A stretch of DNA of 64,000 nt from Anthonomus grandis grandis. Lineage: Eukaryota; Arthropoda; Insecta; Coleoptera; Curculionidae. The DNA lies in assembly GCF_022605725.1 (NCBI RefSeq), contig NC_065546.1, forward strand, positions 24,114,227-24,178,226, in the 5' to 3' direction. Both the position numbers and the translations under genes were made by a program. Below the pieces are notes generated by a model. It did no database searches and was not told where the DNA came from. It worked only from the letters and a program-made list of their open reading frames with translations. Of the stretch, positions 33,370 through 44,110 are shown piece by piece; positions within the stretch are counted from its first letter, which is position 1; every line of letters starts with the position of its first letter.

Positions 33370-33921
33370 CGAAGTTTTAAGAGAAAAACCCTATATCTAT
33401 AGTATATATATAGTATAGATAGTGTTGACGTATAATGTTGTAATTTTGCTTCGAATATCCTGAATGTTGTTCTTCTTGAATGAAATAATCCGCTTCTGCG
33501 GTGAAGAATATTTTTCCAGAATTTCTTTCTTTAGTTCCTTTTTCAAATGCATTGTTTTTCAAAATATTTTCTTTCAACCTGGCAGAATTATCTCTTAATT
33601 TTCCCAAATACACTTTTTAGCTTGGTAAACGTGGCAAGGTTTTCTTCCAGTTTTGCAGTATTTTCCGGCAAATCATTTTTCAAACCTTTGGGCAAATTTT
33701 AAAATGGTCAATTGTTGAAATTTTTGTAACAATTGACCAACATCGCTTGCACCAGCAAAAGGTTATCAAAGGTGCAAGTTGGGTTCATCGCCTTCCTCAA
33801 GTAATTGGTTACGAAGCCGCTCCTGCAAGTCCGCTTTATTTCCCGTCGTACTGCAGTCCCTTTCCTCCAGCTCCCTTTTAAGCAAGAGCTCAACAACTGG
33901 TAAAACCACCAGCTTTGGCAT
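33370..33921 (-). pseudogene. Gypsy Gag N-terminus with SAP-type domain
   Basis: An ATG at 33921 opens a 51-codon frame starting MPKLVVLPVVELLLKRELEE and containing TTGNKADLQERLRNQLLEEG. The pattern LxxELxxRxLxTTGxKADLxxRL is that of a SAP DNA-binding motif, which some insect Gypsy Gags carry at the N-terminus. It stops at 33766-33768; further Lys/Glu-rich sequence (LRDNSARLKENILKNN and onward, 33377-33613) may be later Gag in another phase. A primer-binding-site-like TTGGTGCCACCTGTGGGG lies about 40 bases upstream, supporting a Gag start. Confidence 0.6.
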
Positions 33922-33954
33922 TTTCATACACTTTAGTCCTATATATTTTCACAC

Positions 33955-34080
33955 CCCACAGGTGGCACCAATGTGGCGTTTTTACCCGTTCATTAAGGTG
34001 TGAATTAAAACACTCGATGCCCAAAAATAGTCAACTAATTTATTTTACACGTACACACCAAACACGCCTTTTTTTCGTAT
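33955..34080 (-). repeat. Gypsy primer-binding site and LTR remnant
   Basis: The minus strand TTGGTGCCACCTGTGGGG (about 33974-33957) sits after an AT-rich segment ending GTAAAAACGCCACA, as a 5' LTR end would. Only about 100 bases of possible LTR remain before Gypsy polymerase sequence of another copy begins. Confidence 0.45.
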
Positions 34081-35460
34081 AAGCTCTCCCAGACTCTTTT
34101 TAATAATCCATCTTGTATGACCAACGAATTTCATTAGGCCTAGTAAGCTTTTCGTATGGTAGATTTGCAGAAATATCTTTCCATACTAGCTTTGAAATTT
34201 CCCAGAGACTTTATTTTTTTAATCACATTGATCCTGGATTATACTAGCTGCGTCCCAGTCTTTAAAACTGTTATTGACAATAAATATCTCTGGCTATTGT
34301 TTCAATTCTTTTTTAATACAATGTTGACATGTTTCAATCCATGGTCGTCTTGATAAAGTAGCGGCATTTGGATTTTTGCCTTTCCTATGTTCTATTCTAA
34401 AGTGTTATTCTTATAGTCATTGAATTATTATTGTTGTCATCTTGCTATTTGTCCATCAGGGTTTTTGAACTGAAACAGCCATTTCAGAAAAGTCTGGTCA
34501 GTCGTAAGAATGAATTGTTGACCATATAAATATTTTTGGAAATGTTCAGTAGCTTTTTCTGCTGCCAAAAACTAGCGTATGGTCACACAGCTCCTTTCTG
34601 GCTTTGATAGAAGGAAACTGGTTTTACTGAAATAAGTTATCACTTGCTCGCCATCTTCATATTTTTCTGAAAGGGTGGCTCCAACTTCAACATTGCTTGC
34701 ATCTGTATGAAAAATAGAAGTATATCTATGAATGGGATACATTAAAACATGCACAGTGCTGTCTTTAGCGCTTGAAATGCATTATGTCTTCTGTGAGCTT
34801 ATGTAGAGGTTTTGCAAGATTAGCATAATGTTTGTACAAATCTCCTGTAATATAGATAATAAAGGCCCTGAAACCTTATTAACTGGTGTTTGTCAGTGGT
34901 CAATTTTCGAACACCATTTCCTGATGTTACATAGCCGCCGTATCGCACGTTTCAGGTTGGCCTCTCGGAGCTTAATAAATACCTCTTAATTTTTTAAATG
35001 ATGAAAGTCACCGATAATCCACACAAAATCTGGTAGATCCATCCTTTTTTGTTACCGCTTTAACTGAATATGTCCAAGGATGGTTCTATAACTCCTTGTG
35101 TCCTCATTTCTTGAGTCAAGACTTCACCTTGTTTAACTATAGAAATCTTTCGAGGTGCTTGTTTTATCGGATTATTTCCACCAGTGTTGATTCAATGCTG
35201 CGCCAAAATCCGCAAATGCTGCGCCAATTTTCTCGTCTTGTTTCAAGAGTTGATCATATCCTTTCAAGGTTACCATTTGAACCAAAACAGTAAATATGTT
35301 CTGAGTGGATAACGTCTTTCTTGGAAGATTCCTTGACCATATACTTTATAGTTTTCCATGGGCTCAATCAAAACATCCGTTTCTCCATCTTTTTCCCCAG
35401 TTGTGGCATTAACTTCGACCTATGTCCTGTAGGACACGACAGACATTTTCATTATCTTTA
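34081..35460 (-). pseudogene. Gypsy polymerase fossil (RT, RNase H, connection)
   Basis: Minus strand in order: VIEPSLDIFS and CGLS of RT (about 35080-35010), YYRRFVQTLC (34830), then in the frame 34572-34754 FHTDASNVEVGATLSEKYED (RNase H first Asp), KYLYGQQFILTTDQTFLKWL, TLSRRPW and KDWDAASIIQDQCD. The last block matches KEWDVASLIQDQCD in the Gypsy at 38829-41947, so they are the same family. Many stops and missing blocks; the YVDD box is not seen. Confidence 0.75.
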
Positions 35461-35559
35461 CGAAGATGGTGCTTAAGAACAGAGATAATAAAATGCCGTA
35501 AACTTTGTTCTTGTGGTCCACAAGGTAGGTCTACAAGGCAGCTCATCGAAAGTTGCCTG

Positions 35560-35860
35560 ACCATTGCATCGAAATTGGTTGAATGATCATTATCCTAACG
35601 AGTGAATTGGAAGAAGAGATCCTATTAAATCGCCACCTAGAGCCCCGGACCTAACACCTCTTGACTTCTTTTTGTACGGCCACCTAAAATCTGTGGTTTT
35701 TAGAATGCAAACTAAGTCACTAGAGCAACTCCAGCAGAGAATAATTCAGGAATGCCTTGCTAAATCCAGATAAACATTTGTAAATGTACGTTAATAATTT
35801 GAAAGTAGGCTTTATTATTGTCTTTAAAATAACGGCCTTAATAATTTTTAGCATTTAATT
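35560..35860 (+). pseudogene. Mariner-superfamily transposase C-terminal fragment
   Basis: The + strand reads RAPDLTPLDFFLYGHLKSVV followed by FRMQTKSLEQLQQRIIQECL, then breaks. The APDLTPLDFF block contains the third catalytic Asp of the lineage seen at 28035 and 47159. Termini are not visible. Confidence 0.75.
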
Positions 35861-36194
35861 AAATATTTATAAAAATTTCAAAACAGTGTGCAAAATTTTC
35901 CGAAATATGGCCGTCTATGCATTTTTCAAGATCTTCAAAATTATGATCACTCGCACCCTCTTTCTATTTAGAAGTTTAACTCACCCCGTCCAAGAAGGGC
36001 GGGATAAAATGTTTGTTTTTGTTCCCTCTTCGTTATATAAAAACTGTTTTCAGCTTTTTTTGTTCAGTTTTTCATTCCTAACATATGGCTATTTCTAGTT
36101 TTTACATTGTCACCTGATATAAGTGTGTCTTACTCAATTCCATTTTAGTGTTGTCATTCGCTCGACGATGTTCCCTTACGCTGGCTCTTCGCCG

Positions 36195-36480
36195 CAGGGA
36201 CTGGTTTGTAACGTGGTCCTTAGAGCTCTTTCAGACGAGGATACTGTATGCGAGATACGCATATCCGAGATTCAGAGTCACCAAATGGACCTTTTCACAC
36301 AGCATGGGCGACGCATACAGTATCGCGATACCAAATTTCGGTATCCCAGAACCTTCCGCCGTTGGACGCCGAATGCGTATGCAGGATACAAAATTACCAT
36401 TACAATATATGGACGTGTTCAGACAGGCATACTTTTGCAAAGAATTATACAGATAGCATAGACGCCGACAAAGTTCAAAT
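36195..36480. other. Harbinger subterminal-type CpG-rich segment
   Basis: GC-richer block with repeated motifs: GGTCCTTAGAGCTCTTTCAG and TGGACCTTTTCACACAGCAT, plus ATACTGTATGCGAGATACGC and ACGCATACAGTATCGCGATA, which are partly inverted copies. Several overlapping frames on both strands reflect the lack of stops, not coding. The position just 5' of the MADF frame suggests Harbinger terminal/subterminal DNA. Confidence 0.5.
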
Positions 36481-36520
36481 TTCCAGTACTATTTTAGCTT
36501 ATTAGCAGTGCAGGTAGTGT

Positions 36521-36742
36521 TTGCTCCGTCCTATGATCATGCAGCAACAGGTTTTTGACAACGAAAAATGTATCAGTATGGTGAAGTCAAATCCTTGTTT
36601 ATGGGACACAGGAGACCCAGATTACTGCGACCGGAATAAAAAACAACAATGTTGGTTAAAAATTTTAAAAGAAATGCGCGATAATTTCGAAGAGATGACG
36701 TCAGTGCAGAAAAATGAGTTTAGTAAGAAAATAATAAAATAA
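36521..36742 (+). pseudogene. Harbinger accessory gene: MADF domain
   Basis: MLRPMIMQQQVFDNEKCISM, then VKSNPCLWDTGDPDYCDRNK and WLKILKEMRDNFEEMT. The spacing of V..NP.LWD....DY.DR...W..I matches the MADF (Myb/SANT-like) fold, found in the second protein of animal PIF/Harbinger elements, which helps the transposase bind ends or enter the nucleus. It stops at 36740-36742. The rest of a MADF protein (BESS part) appears only at 38210, beyond the opposite-strand transposase. Either a split gene or remnants of two copies. Confidence 0.65.
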
Positions 36743-37289
36743 AATATGTATATTGTAAATCTCAGCAGTCACGAAATCACTTGAACTTTCCCCGTATTTT
36801 GAGTGGAAATCTTAAAAATGTCGAAAAACAATTTGGTATAGATCATGATGAAATGTAAAATATCAAAATCTTATAAACAATATATTTCAATATCAAGAGA
36901 GAATTTTATATGAGCTAAAGGGAATTTGTGGGAGAAGCGGCTTCGTAGTTTATTTTCAATTGTTGTGTAATTGGCATTAAGCACATATTCCACCTGTCTT
37001 TCGATTGTCACATCCTAAAAGCAGCGGGATTTTTTTTAAAGATTTTCAACTTAACAAAAATGATTTAAACATTTTATAATAAAAATAGTCCAAATACTTC
37101 AGAGCAGAATGTATTAAAGTTTTTAAATGTATCATTTAGTTTTTCAATATTTGCTAGATTTTAGTAGCTACAGTAGCAAAAGACAAAACGTACGATCATC
37201 TTTTCTCTGATTACAGACCAAATAGTAAGCATATAAAACTTTAAGGTATTTACATAGTAACATCTATTTTGTACACAAGTGTAGCTATT
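36743..37289. other. Spacer between MADF exon and transposase
   Basis: AT-rich, no recognised domain. If the MADF gene is split, this is the first part of the intron. Confidence 0.4.
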
Positions 37290-38110
37290 TTGCCAGAATA
37301 ATACATCAGTATTTACAACATAATTAGCAAAATAATCACGAATAGCATTTGCAGGCCTTCAGCTATACGCTCCTATATTTCTAACATTATCGTCATGAAA
37401 TCCTTGGAATGATAAGGTATCTTCATGCCCGTATCCATCTCGCCTACGTACAAAATTATGGAACACAGCAAAGTCCATTGATACATTGAATGGTCTGTGG
37501 AATATTCTCTACTTATTGAAAAGAATTCCAAAAGTGCACTCAATATATCTTCACGCCCTAATTAACCTATAATTGTGTATTTTTTTCATTATCGAGATAT
37601 TTTTTCCACCATATGGTCGCATTCAATGTAAATAATAAGCTTAACTATGATATATGGTATTTTGTAGTGATTTTTTTTCCTAAAAAATCTGGATCAGGTA
37701 TATCTAACTTCTTTGTTATTAAATTTTTATGAAACTAAGAATTTCTAAATATACATGAATCACTTTTTTAGCTGTAATCTATCTACAAACGTGAAGCAAT
37801 AGTTTGAGCCACGCAAAGCCAGTAGTTGTATTGAGAAATAATGTTTGTAGTTAAAATAGATTGATCCGCTGTGTTGTGGTTTTATGACACGGATATGCTT
37901 TCCATCAATGGCTCCAATACAATGGGGAAAGTTTGCGTTTTTTTAAAAACCTTCAGCAATATCTATTCATTTTTCGCGTGTGGGCTTTGACACACATTGG
38001 TCTTTCATAAGTGTCCAAATTAGCTTGCATGTATCCTGAATTATTTTACTTGCTATTGATATTCCTACTCGGTAGTTATAATGTAGTTCAGTGAGGGAAA
38101 AACTGGTTGC
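37290..38110 (-). pseudogene. PIF/Harbinger DDE transposase
   Basis: Minus strand from 38110: SFSLTELHYNYRVGISIASK, then [28 protein letters not shown] (IDGKH carries the first catalytic Asp), [15 protein letters not shown]. After a decayed middle come RIFHRPFNVSMDFAVF, HNFVRRRDGYGHEDTLSF and RPANAIRDYFANYV near 37350. The middle with the second Asp and the Glu is scrambled by frameshifts, so the enzyme is dead. Both ends of the domain are present in the right order, so this is nearly a full-length gene. Confidence 0.85.
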
Positions 38111-38209
38111 TAGTCATCAATTAATATTTTCAGGAAAGAACTTCTTTTCGAGCAAAAAAATCTTTTGCTAATTATATAATTATATAACTAACTCTTGCTT
38201 CAGGACTAC

Positions 38210-38824
38210 CTTGAATTTTACAGTTGAAAATAAGGAGAAAGCAGAAGCTACAAAAGAAGAATACGAAAGTACCCCCGAAACAAGACCCTCGCACAAGAAA
38301 AAGAAAATTACTCCAGCAGACATTGTGATTTCCAAATAGCGCCAATATTTACAAAAAGCATTGAACAGCGAGAGAAAGAGGCGAAATTGTATTATACAGT
38401 GACGCTGACCCTCATTTTCTTCTTTCGCTTTTACCGAATTGTCTTATGACAGAAAAATGGATCTAAAAGTGGCAATGATACAATCGATAAAATCCGCTTA
38501 ACTACCGACTCGGTTCGTATTTTCTTTTAATAACCAGATGCAACCTTTGCCGTCTCATTTTTCTTGTTTAAACTTAGCTACAGAAAATGTTTCCCCACAT
38601 ATTCCTCATCCCAACATGTTTCTGCATTCTTCACCTGCCACTTTCTTCAATTCTTCACAGTTTACATACAGTCAAAAAGTAAACAATATTCACAAACCTA
38701 CACTTGTACCTCATTCTGTTGATTCATCCGTTATGAGTTATTCTTCAACAAATTTACAAGGTTCTTTCATCTACCCCTTCACTGGCGGCATAAATTCCAT
38801 CCTGTCAGAGAATAGAGACCATTC
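38210..38824 (+). pseudogene. Harbinger accessory gene: BESS-like region and tail
   Basis: A frame starting about 38225 reads VENKEKAEATKEEYESTPET and KKKKITPADIVISK, stop. Another phase follows with DADPHFLLSLLPNCL and KWIxKW, resembling the DxxFLxSLLPxxxxM BESS pattern that closes MADF proteins. The frame 38538-38864 (MQPLPSHFSCLNLATENVSP, Ser/Pro/His-rich) is a plausible C-terminal tail; it runs into the Gypsy LTR at 38829. Confidence 0.5.
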
Positions 38825-38828
38825 ATAT

Positions 38829-39368
38829 TGTAACGAAATTCAAAGAACACACTTTTATTGTTAACGTCAAAAACACTAACCTAACTCGCCTTGACTGTCG
38901 TTTAATTGCTTTCAAGGTAAAAACTGACTAAACAATTAAAACTGAATGAAATGTCATGAAGTCCTTTTTAAAGCCCGATGAAACAGTTTCTAAATATTTA
39001 GAATTATCTCCATTGTTCTTGCCGAAAGAGACCAATAATTTTAGGAGATAACTGACAGTCAAAGCAAATAAAGTAAAAAAAATAATAAATAATAAAGTAA
39101 TAAAAATAATAAAATAATAAAGCAAGTATACAAATTCTAGAAAACTAAAACAACAGGAATTTACAATAATATAACCTAAATAACCTAAATTGGGGCCAAA
39201 ATGAGGCTCTCAAACACGATGAACTACTTAATAACTAGACACTATAGATAAAAATAATAAACCAAGCGTAAGTAGCACCCTAAATTAACCGTACGAATCA
39301 ACTGTAGAATACTAATAAAATAGTACAAAAACTAGGAGAATAATTAACGTATTTACATTTCCATAATA
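38829..39368 (-). repeat. Gypsy 3' LTR, family TGTAACGAAATTC, copy 2
   Basis: About 540 bases. The minus strand purine tract AGAGGGGAGC at 39380-39371 stands directly upstream of the LTR. A TAA/AATAA-rich slip region at about 39070-39120 is extra compared with the copies at 30829 and 41647. Confidence 0.85.
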
Positions 39369-39481
39369 CTGCTCCCCTCTCAAGTCTGATCAACACCTTC
39401 AGGGTCAAACATGGGACCGCCTGAGTTATGATAGGGCGCTAACCGGACGATGTTTACAATTTTCATCTTCGTTGTCGGATG

Positions 39482-40270
39482 TCACTGGATACGGTACACC
39501 ACGTCGTTTTTTCTGGTGACCATATTAAATGGACCTTCCCGCTCCTTCTGGAGCTTTGGTGACTTGCCCTTCGTCCTCTGTGAATTGTATAACCAGACTT
39601 TATCACCAGGATTAAAACCGGTAGAATTTGCCTTTATATCATACTCCTCAAGGATTTCAGACTTATAAGGTCTTCCAGTAATAATGTCTAAAGGTAAACG
39701 AAGTTCATCACCGAAGACAACTTTTGCCGGACTTTTTCCAGTTGACTTGTGAATTGAAGAACGATATGCCAATAGGAATGGTTGTATACAGGTATCCCAG
39801 TCGGTTTGCTTAGAGTTTACCACCATTCTCAAATAGGTTTCAAATGTGTGGTTAAATCTTTCAACCATTCGATCAGACTGAGGGTGTAGAGGGGTTGTAC
39901 GGGTCTTATGGTTTCCCAGCAACTGGCATACTTGTTGGAATATTTGTGACTCAAAGTTCCTTCCTTGGTCTGAATATATCTGTCTGGGTACACCAAGTCG
40001 ACAAATCCAGTTCTGGAACAGCACTTGAGCTACTGTCGTTGCTTCTTGGCTTGGAATCGGATAAACCTCGTAAACCAAACTTTTCCTCTCAAACCTTTCC
40101 TAATATTAGTAGGAAAGGGTCCTGCTATGTCTATGGCAATTCGTTCAAAGGGTGCACCAACAAGATGTAACAACTACATAATTTTTCCTCTTGTCTGGTT
40201 TCTTGGGCCCTTGCTTGACGAACACTGCTCACACTGTCGGCACCAGCGTTCAACATCTTCATGACTGTTC
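39482..40270 (-). pseudogene. Gypsy integrase
   Basis: Minus strand from 40270: DVERWCRQCEQCSSSKGP (end of the HHCC zinc domain), FERIAIDIAGPF (first Asp, about 40120), LGVPRQIYSDQGRNFES (second Asp), HPQSDRMVERFNHTFETYLR (Glu), ending in the C-terminal domain FNPGDKVWLYN. A frame break lies near 40080; the rest (40078-39482, 198 codons) is open. The catalytic triad is intact, so the copy is not very old. Confidence 0.9.
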
Positions 40271-40446
40271 AGCCAGTAAAATCCTTATCTCACTATTGCC
40301 AAGGTCTTACTGACTCCAAAATGTCGTCCGACACCGCCATGAACAGCTTCAAGAATTTCCGGAATCCGTTTTCGAGGAAAGACTGTCAAATATGTCTTTT
40401 CTTATTCCATCTACGCTCTCGCAGACTCTTTTTAACAATTCATCTT

Positions 40447-41640
40447 TTATAACCAATGAATTACATTGAGCCAATAAGCTTTTAGTTCTGGAGATTTGTC
40501 AGAAGTATCTTTCCATTCTGATTTTGAAATTTCTCGAGATTTCAGTTCGTAAATAAGACCAAATACTGGGTCATCACACTGATCTTGGATTAAACTAGCT
40601 ACATCCCACTCTTTAGAACTGTGAATAAACTTGTGAACGATTACAAGTAAATATCTCTGGATGCTGTTTTGATTCCTATTTAAAACAATGTTGACATGTT
40701 TCAATACAGGGTCTTCTCGATAAAGCATCGGCATTTTGGTGATATTCGCCTTTCCTGTGTTCTATTATAAAGTCATACTCTTGTAATCAATGAAGCCACC
40801 TTGCTATTTGTCCTTCGGGGTTTTTAAATGATGGTTTTTTGTGATAGAACGGCCCTAATTCCAACATTACTTGCATCGGTATCCAAAATAAAAGTTTGTC
40901 CAGGAATCGGATATGTTAAAATTGGAGATGTGCATAGTGCTCTTTTTAACCGTTGAAATGCTTCTTCACAGTCTGTTGACCAACTAAATACCATTTTGTT
41001 CTCCGTGAGCTTAGGTAGAGGCTTTGCAAGATTAGCGAAATTTCTTACAAATCTTCTGTAATAGGTACAATGGCCCAGAAAGCTTCTTAACTGGTGTTTT
41101 TCAGTGGCCAATTTTCGATTGCTTCTACTTTATCTGGATCAGTCTTGACACCTTTTTCTGATGGCCAAGGTATCGTACTTCTTTTTGAAATAAGCAACAT
41201 TTTTTAGGACTTCAGGTTGGCCTCTCGGGGTTTAACAAATACCTTTTGAATATTCTTCAAATGATCTTCAAACATTTTTCCCAGTATGATGACGCCACAT
41301 AAACTAAACATGATTCCCAAGTCATTCCACGTAAAAATGTTTCCATAAGTCTCTCAAAGGTAGCTGGAGCATTGCAGAGTCCAAAGGGCAGGACTGTAAA
41401 CTGCCAAAGTCCTGTTCTGGTCGAGAATGCGGTTTTTTCCTTATCTTCTGGGTGCATCTTTACCTGCCAGTATCCACTCTTTAGATCGAGTGTTGAGAAC
41501 CATTGTGAACCTGATAGCGTGTCCAGGGTGTCGTCAATTCTTGGTAGGGGATATCTGTCTTTCTTGGTAATGTCATTCAGTCGCCGATAGTCTACACAAA
41601 ATCTAGTGGATCCATCCTTTTTCCAAAAAAGGATGAGATC
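40447..41640 (-). pseudogene. Gypsy RT end, RNase H and connection
   Basis: Minus strand from 41640: STRFCVDYRRLNDITKKDRY (RT block, in a frame with shifts), MHPEDKEKTAFSTRTGLWQF, VLPFGLCNAPATFERLMETF, then VYVASSYWEK in place of YxDDxxxxS, so the YVDD box is lost. HQLRSFLGHCTYYRRFVRNF, then RNase H FILDTDASNVGIRAVLSQK (first Asp), and the link region KEWDVASLIQDQCDDPVF. The N-terminus is cut at the deletion point 41641. Confidence 0.85.
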
Positions 41641-41646
41641 AGAAAT

Positions 41647-41947
41647 TAGAAAGAGGCCAATAATTTTAGGAGAATAGTGACAGTCAAAGAAAGCAAGTAT
41701 ACAAATTCTAGAAAATTAGTTACAGAGATTTACAATAATATAACCTAAATAACCTAAATTGGGGCCAAAATGGGGCTCTCTGACAAACAAGATGAATTAC
41801 TTAAAAATAAACACTATAGATAAAAATAAAAAACCAAACGTAAGTAGAACCCTAAAGAAACCCTACGAATCAACTTTAACTACAGAGTACTAATAAAAAT
41901 AGTACAAAAACTAGGAAAATAATTAACGTATTTACATTTTCATAATA
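41647..41947 (-). repeat. Gypsy 5' LTR, family TGTAACGAAATTC, copy 3 (truncated)
   Basis: Aligns with 39025-39368: GAGGCCAATAATTTTAGGAG, TTGGGGCCAAAATGGGGCTC, ACGTATTTACATTTTCATAA. The half next to the coding region is deleted. Confidence 0.8.
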
Positions 41948-41951
41948 ATAT

Positions 41952-42600
41952 TTATTGATAATAATTTCGTCTGTCAAATCAAAGGGATCTAAAGCATTTA
42001 AACGTCCGTTTATTATGTCAAAGGGTTTTTGTTTTGTTACGCTGTGTACAGAACAATTGTATCCCATAATGGCATAAAGCATGAGTTGTTTTATTGTCGC
42101 ATGGGTGTTTTAACTTTAAGACTCGAATGGAATCAATAAGGGTTGAATGTAAACGTTCCACAGGGCTATTACTAATATAGTTGCCTGGTGTGGTATAGCG
42201 GATTTTGATATTATGAAGTTTACAAAAATCTATTATAAGGGATGTTTTAAACTCAGTACCATTGTCACAAGTGATTAATTGGGGTATTCCATGATGACTA
42301 ATAAATATCGATAGATTATCTTAAAGAGTTATTGCATTATTGGCAGGCTCTGGTGGGCATGCTTGTGCATATCGTGAAAATACATCGATTACTGTTAAGA
42401 ATTTAATATTGGATATTTGAAAAGTGTCTATGTGAATTAATTCTAAAGGTTCTTTTGGAGTTGGGGTTATTGAAAACTTTAATTTTAAGGGATGACGATC
42501 GTATTTTGCCTGTTGACAAATGTCACAATTATTAATATATTCAGTTAGGTCATTTTTCATGTTAGGCCAGTAATACATTTTCTTTAGAGATATTAAGCAT
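41952..42600 (-). pseudogene. Gypsy integrase, truncated
   Basis: Minus strand from 42578: MYYWPNMKNDLTEYINNCDI with CQQAK (zinc domain), LELIHIDTFQIS (first Asp), TCDNGTEF (second Asp), NSPVERLHSTLI (Glu), then ALCHYGIQ-like and QKPFDIINGR to about 41952. A stop near 42320 and phase changes. The C-terminal domain is missing. Confidence 0.85.
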
Positions 42601-43180
42601 TCATTAATACCTTTATGACGTGATTTTTAGATATCACTAATTTATAAGAATTGTGTCTGAATGTGTTCGATAAAACAGTAGCTATTTTATTTTCTAGATT
42701 ATTGATTTCAGTTTGTTTAATAAATAAACAATGTACAACTTTGGGGTTTATATATTCTTTAAAGAAGTAAATTATTTCATTTTCATAATTCTCAGTTAAA
42801 GTTAAATGGTATCGATTTATATATCTAAAAATGAGTTTTTTAAAAGCATGATATTTTTTATCGAAGCCATGAGTTATTAAAATTTGTTTTGTATAGGTGT
42901 TAAAACAATTTTCTGTAAAAGGTATATTTAGAATTGGGTCTTCTGTTGCAGAGTGTGTGGTTTCTCCACTTGTTAATGGCCCAGAGGGTCTTATTTTAAT
43001 ATTTTGTAACATTTTTATTTTAGTTTCTTTTTTTGGAGGATTACTTTGTTTTAAACATGAATCAAATACTTCAGTTAGTTGGTCTAATACTTCTAATGTA
43101 ACATTTTCGCTAGAAAGGTATTGATCTATGTTGTTAGAAATATCTCTACGGCGGCCAATTATTAAGTCATTTTCTATCAT
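42593..43180 (-). CDS. Gypsy connection region between RNase H and integrase
   Basis: An open 195-codon frame beginning [20 protein letters not shown] just after the ADALSRREI end of RNase H. It contains [20 protein letters not shown] and stops at 42593, just before the integrase zinc domain in another phase. Part of the Pol polyprotein, not a separate gene. Confidence 0.65.
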   Translation of the reverse strand: MIENDLIIGRRRDISNNIDQYLSSENVTLEVLDQLTEVFDSCLKQSNPPKKETKIKMLQNIKIRPSGPLTSGETTHSATEDPILNIPFTENCFNTYTKQILITHGFDKKYHAFKKLIFRYINRYHLTLTENYENEIIYFFKEYINPKVVHCLFIKQTEINNLENKIATVLSNTFRHNSYKLVISKNHVIKVLMNA

Positions 43181-43303
43181 ATGGATTTCTCTTCTAGATA
43201 GGGCATCGGCGTTGGTATTTATGGATCCTTTTTTATATTGTATTTCGTAATCATATTCTTCAAGTTTTAATCTCCATCTTACTAATCTGGAATTTGGTTC
43301 TTT

Positions 43304-44110
43304 TTAACTGAATAAGTACTGCAGGGGTTTATGATCAGTGATTATTGGAAATTTTCTTCTAAACAAGTAAGGTCTAAAGTGTTTTGTAGCCCAAACAATG
43401 GCTAATAATTTCTTTTCGATGGTTAAATTATTTGTTTCTGCTGGGTTTAAAGTTCTCGAAGCATAGGCGATGGGTAAATCTTGTCCTACTTTACCTTGGC
43501 TTAAAACTGCTCCAATAGCTATGTTAGATGCATCGGTTGCTAAGATAAATGGTTTCTCAAAATTTGGATATTGCATAATCGGATTATTACACAGAAGATT
43601 TTTACAAGTTTCAAATGCTTCTAGGTATTCAGGTGTTAGTTTAATTGTTACGCCCTTTTTTAAAAATTGTGTAAAAGGTTTCGTCAGCTTTGCATATCCA
43701 ATAATGAATCTTCGATAATATCCTAATAGTCCGAGAAATGATTTTATTTCTTTAGCTGTTTTAGGAATCGAGAATTTTTGTATGGCCTCGATCTTTTTAG
43801 GATTTGGCTTTACTTCTTCTTTGGTAATAACATGTCCTAAGAACTCTACTTCAGTTCTAAGAAATTCCGATTTATCAAGTTGTATTTTTAACATGGCATT
43901 TCTTAGCCTTTCAAAAACTGTTCTCAAATTTTTTATATGTTCTTCTAGACTGGCAGAAAATATTATGATATCATCCATATATACTAGGCAGAATTTAAGG
44001 CCTCGTAGTATATAATCCATATCCATGTTTTGGATATTTCTTCCTTTATTTCATTGACTATTCTCCATTTCTGTTTTCCACTAGCATCTAGCTTTTTGCT
44101 AACAATCCAT
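43304..44110 (-). pseudogene. Gypsy RT (palm, thumb) and RNase H
   Basis: Minus strand: RPSQSPWSSPIW and KQKWRIVNE at about 44130-44060, then after a deletion DYILRGLKFCLVYMDDIIIF with the YMDD box, FLGHVITKEEVKPNPKKIEA, SFLGLLGYYRRFI, RNase H FILATDASNIAIGAVLSQG, LAIVWATKHFRPYL, TDHKPLQYLF and a stop at 43304. The RT blocks between KWRIV and the palm (including the first catalytic Asp) are gone. The remainder is 240 open codons. Confidence 0.9.

Larger units (their letters stand above)
38829..41947 (-). mobile_element. Gypsy element with both LTRs, internally deleted
   Basis: 3' LTR 38829-39368 (TGTAACGAAATTC ... CATAATA) and partial 5' LTR about 41647-41947 ending in the same CATAATA. The polymerase lies between them on the minus strand; Gag, protease and the first part of RT are deleted at about 41641, together with the inner part of the 5' LTR. 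ATAT flanks both ends (38825-38828 and 41948-41951), which could be the target duplication but is weak evidence in AT-rich DNA. Confidence 0.75.

Noticed and set aside
33708..33896. 62-codon minus protein MLSSCLKGSWRK
   Set aside because: Out-of-phase shadow of the SAP-containing Gag frame 33766-33921.
36123..36505. Three overlapping + frames and one minus frame, 69-112 codons
   Set aside because: All are free of stops because of local composition and inverted motifs; none resembles a protein. Better explained as Harbinger subterminal DNA.
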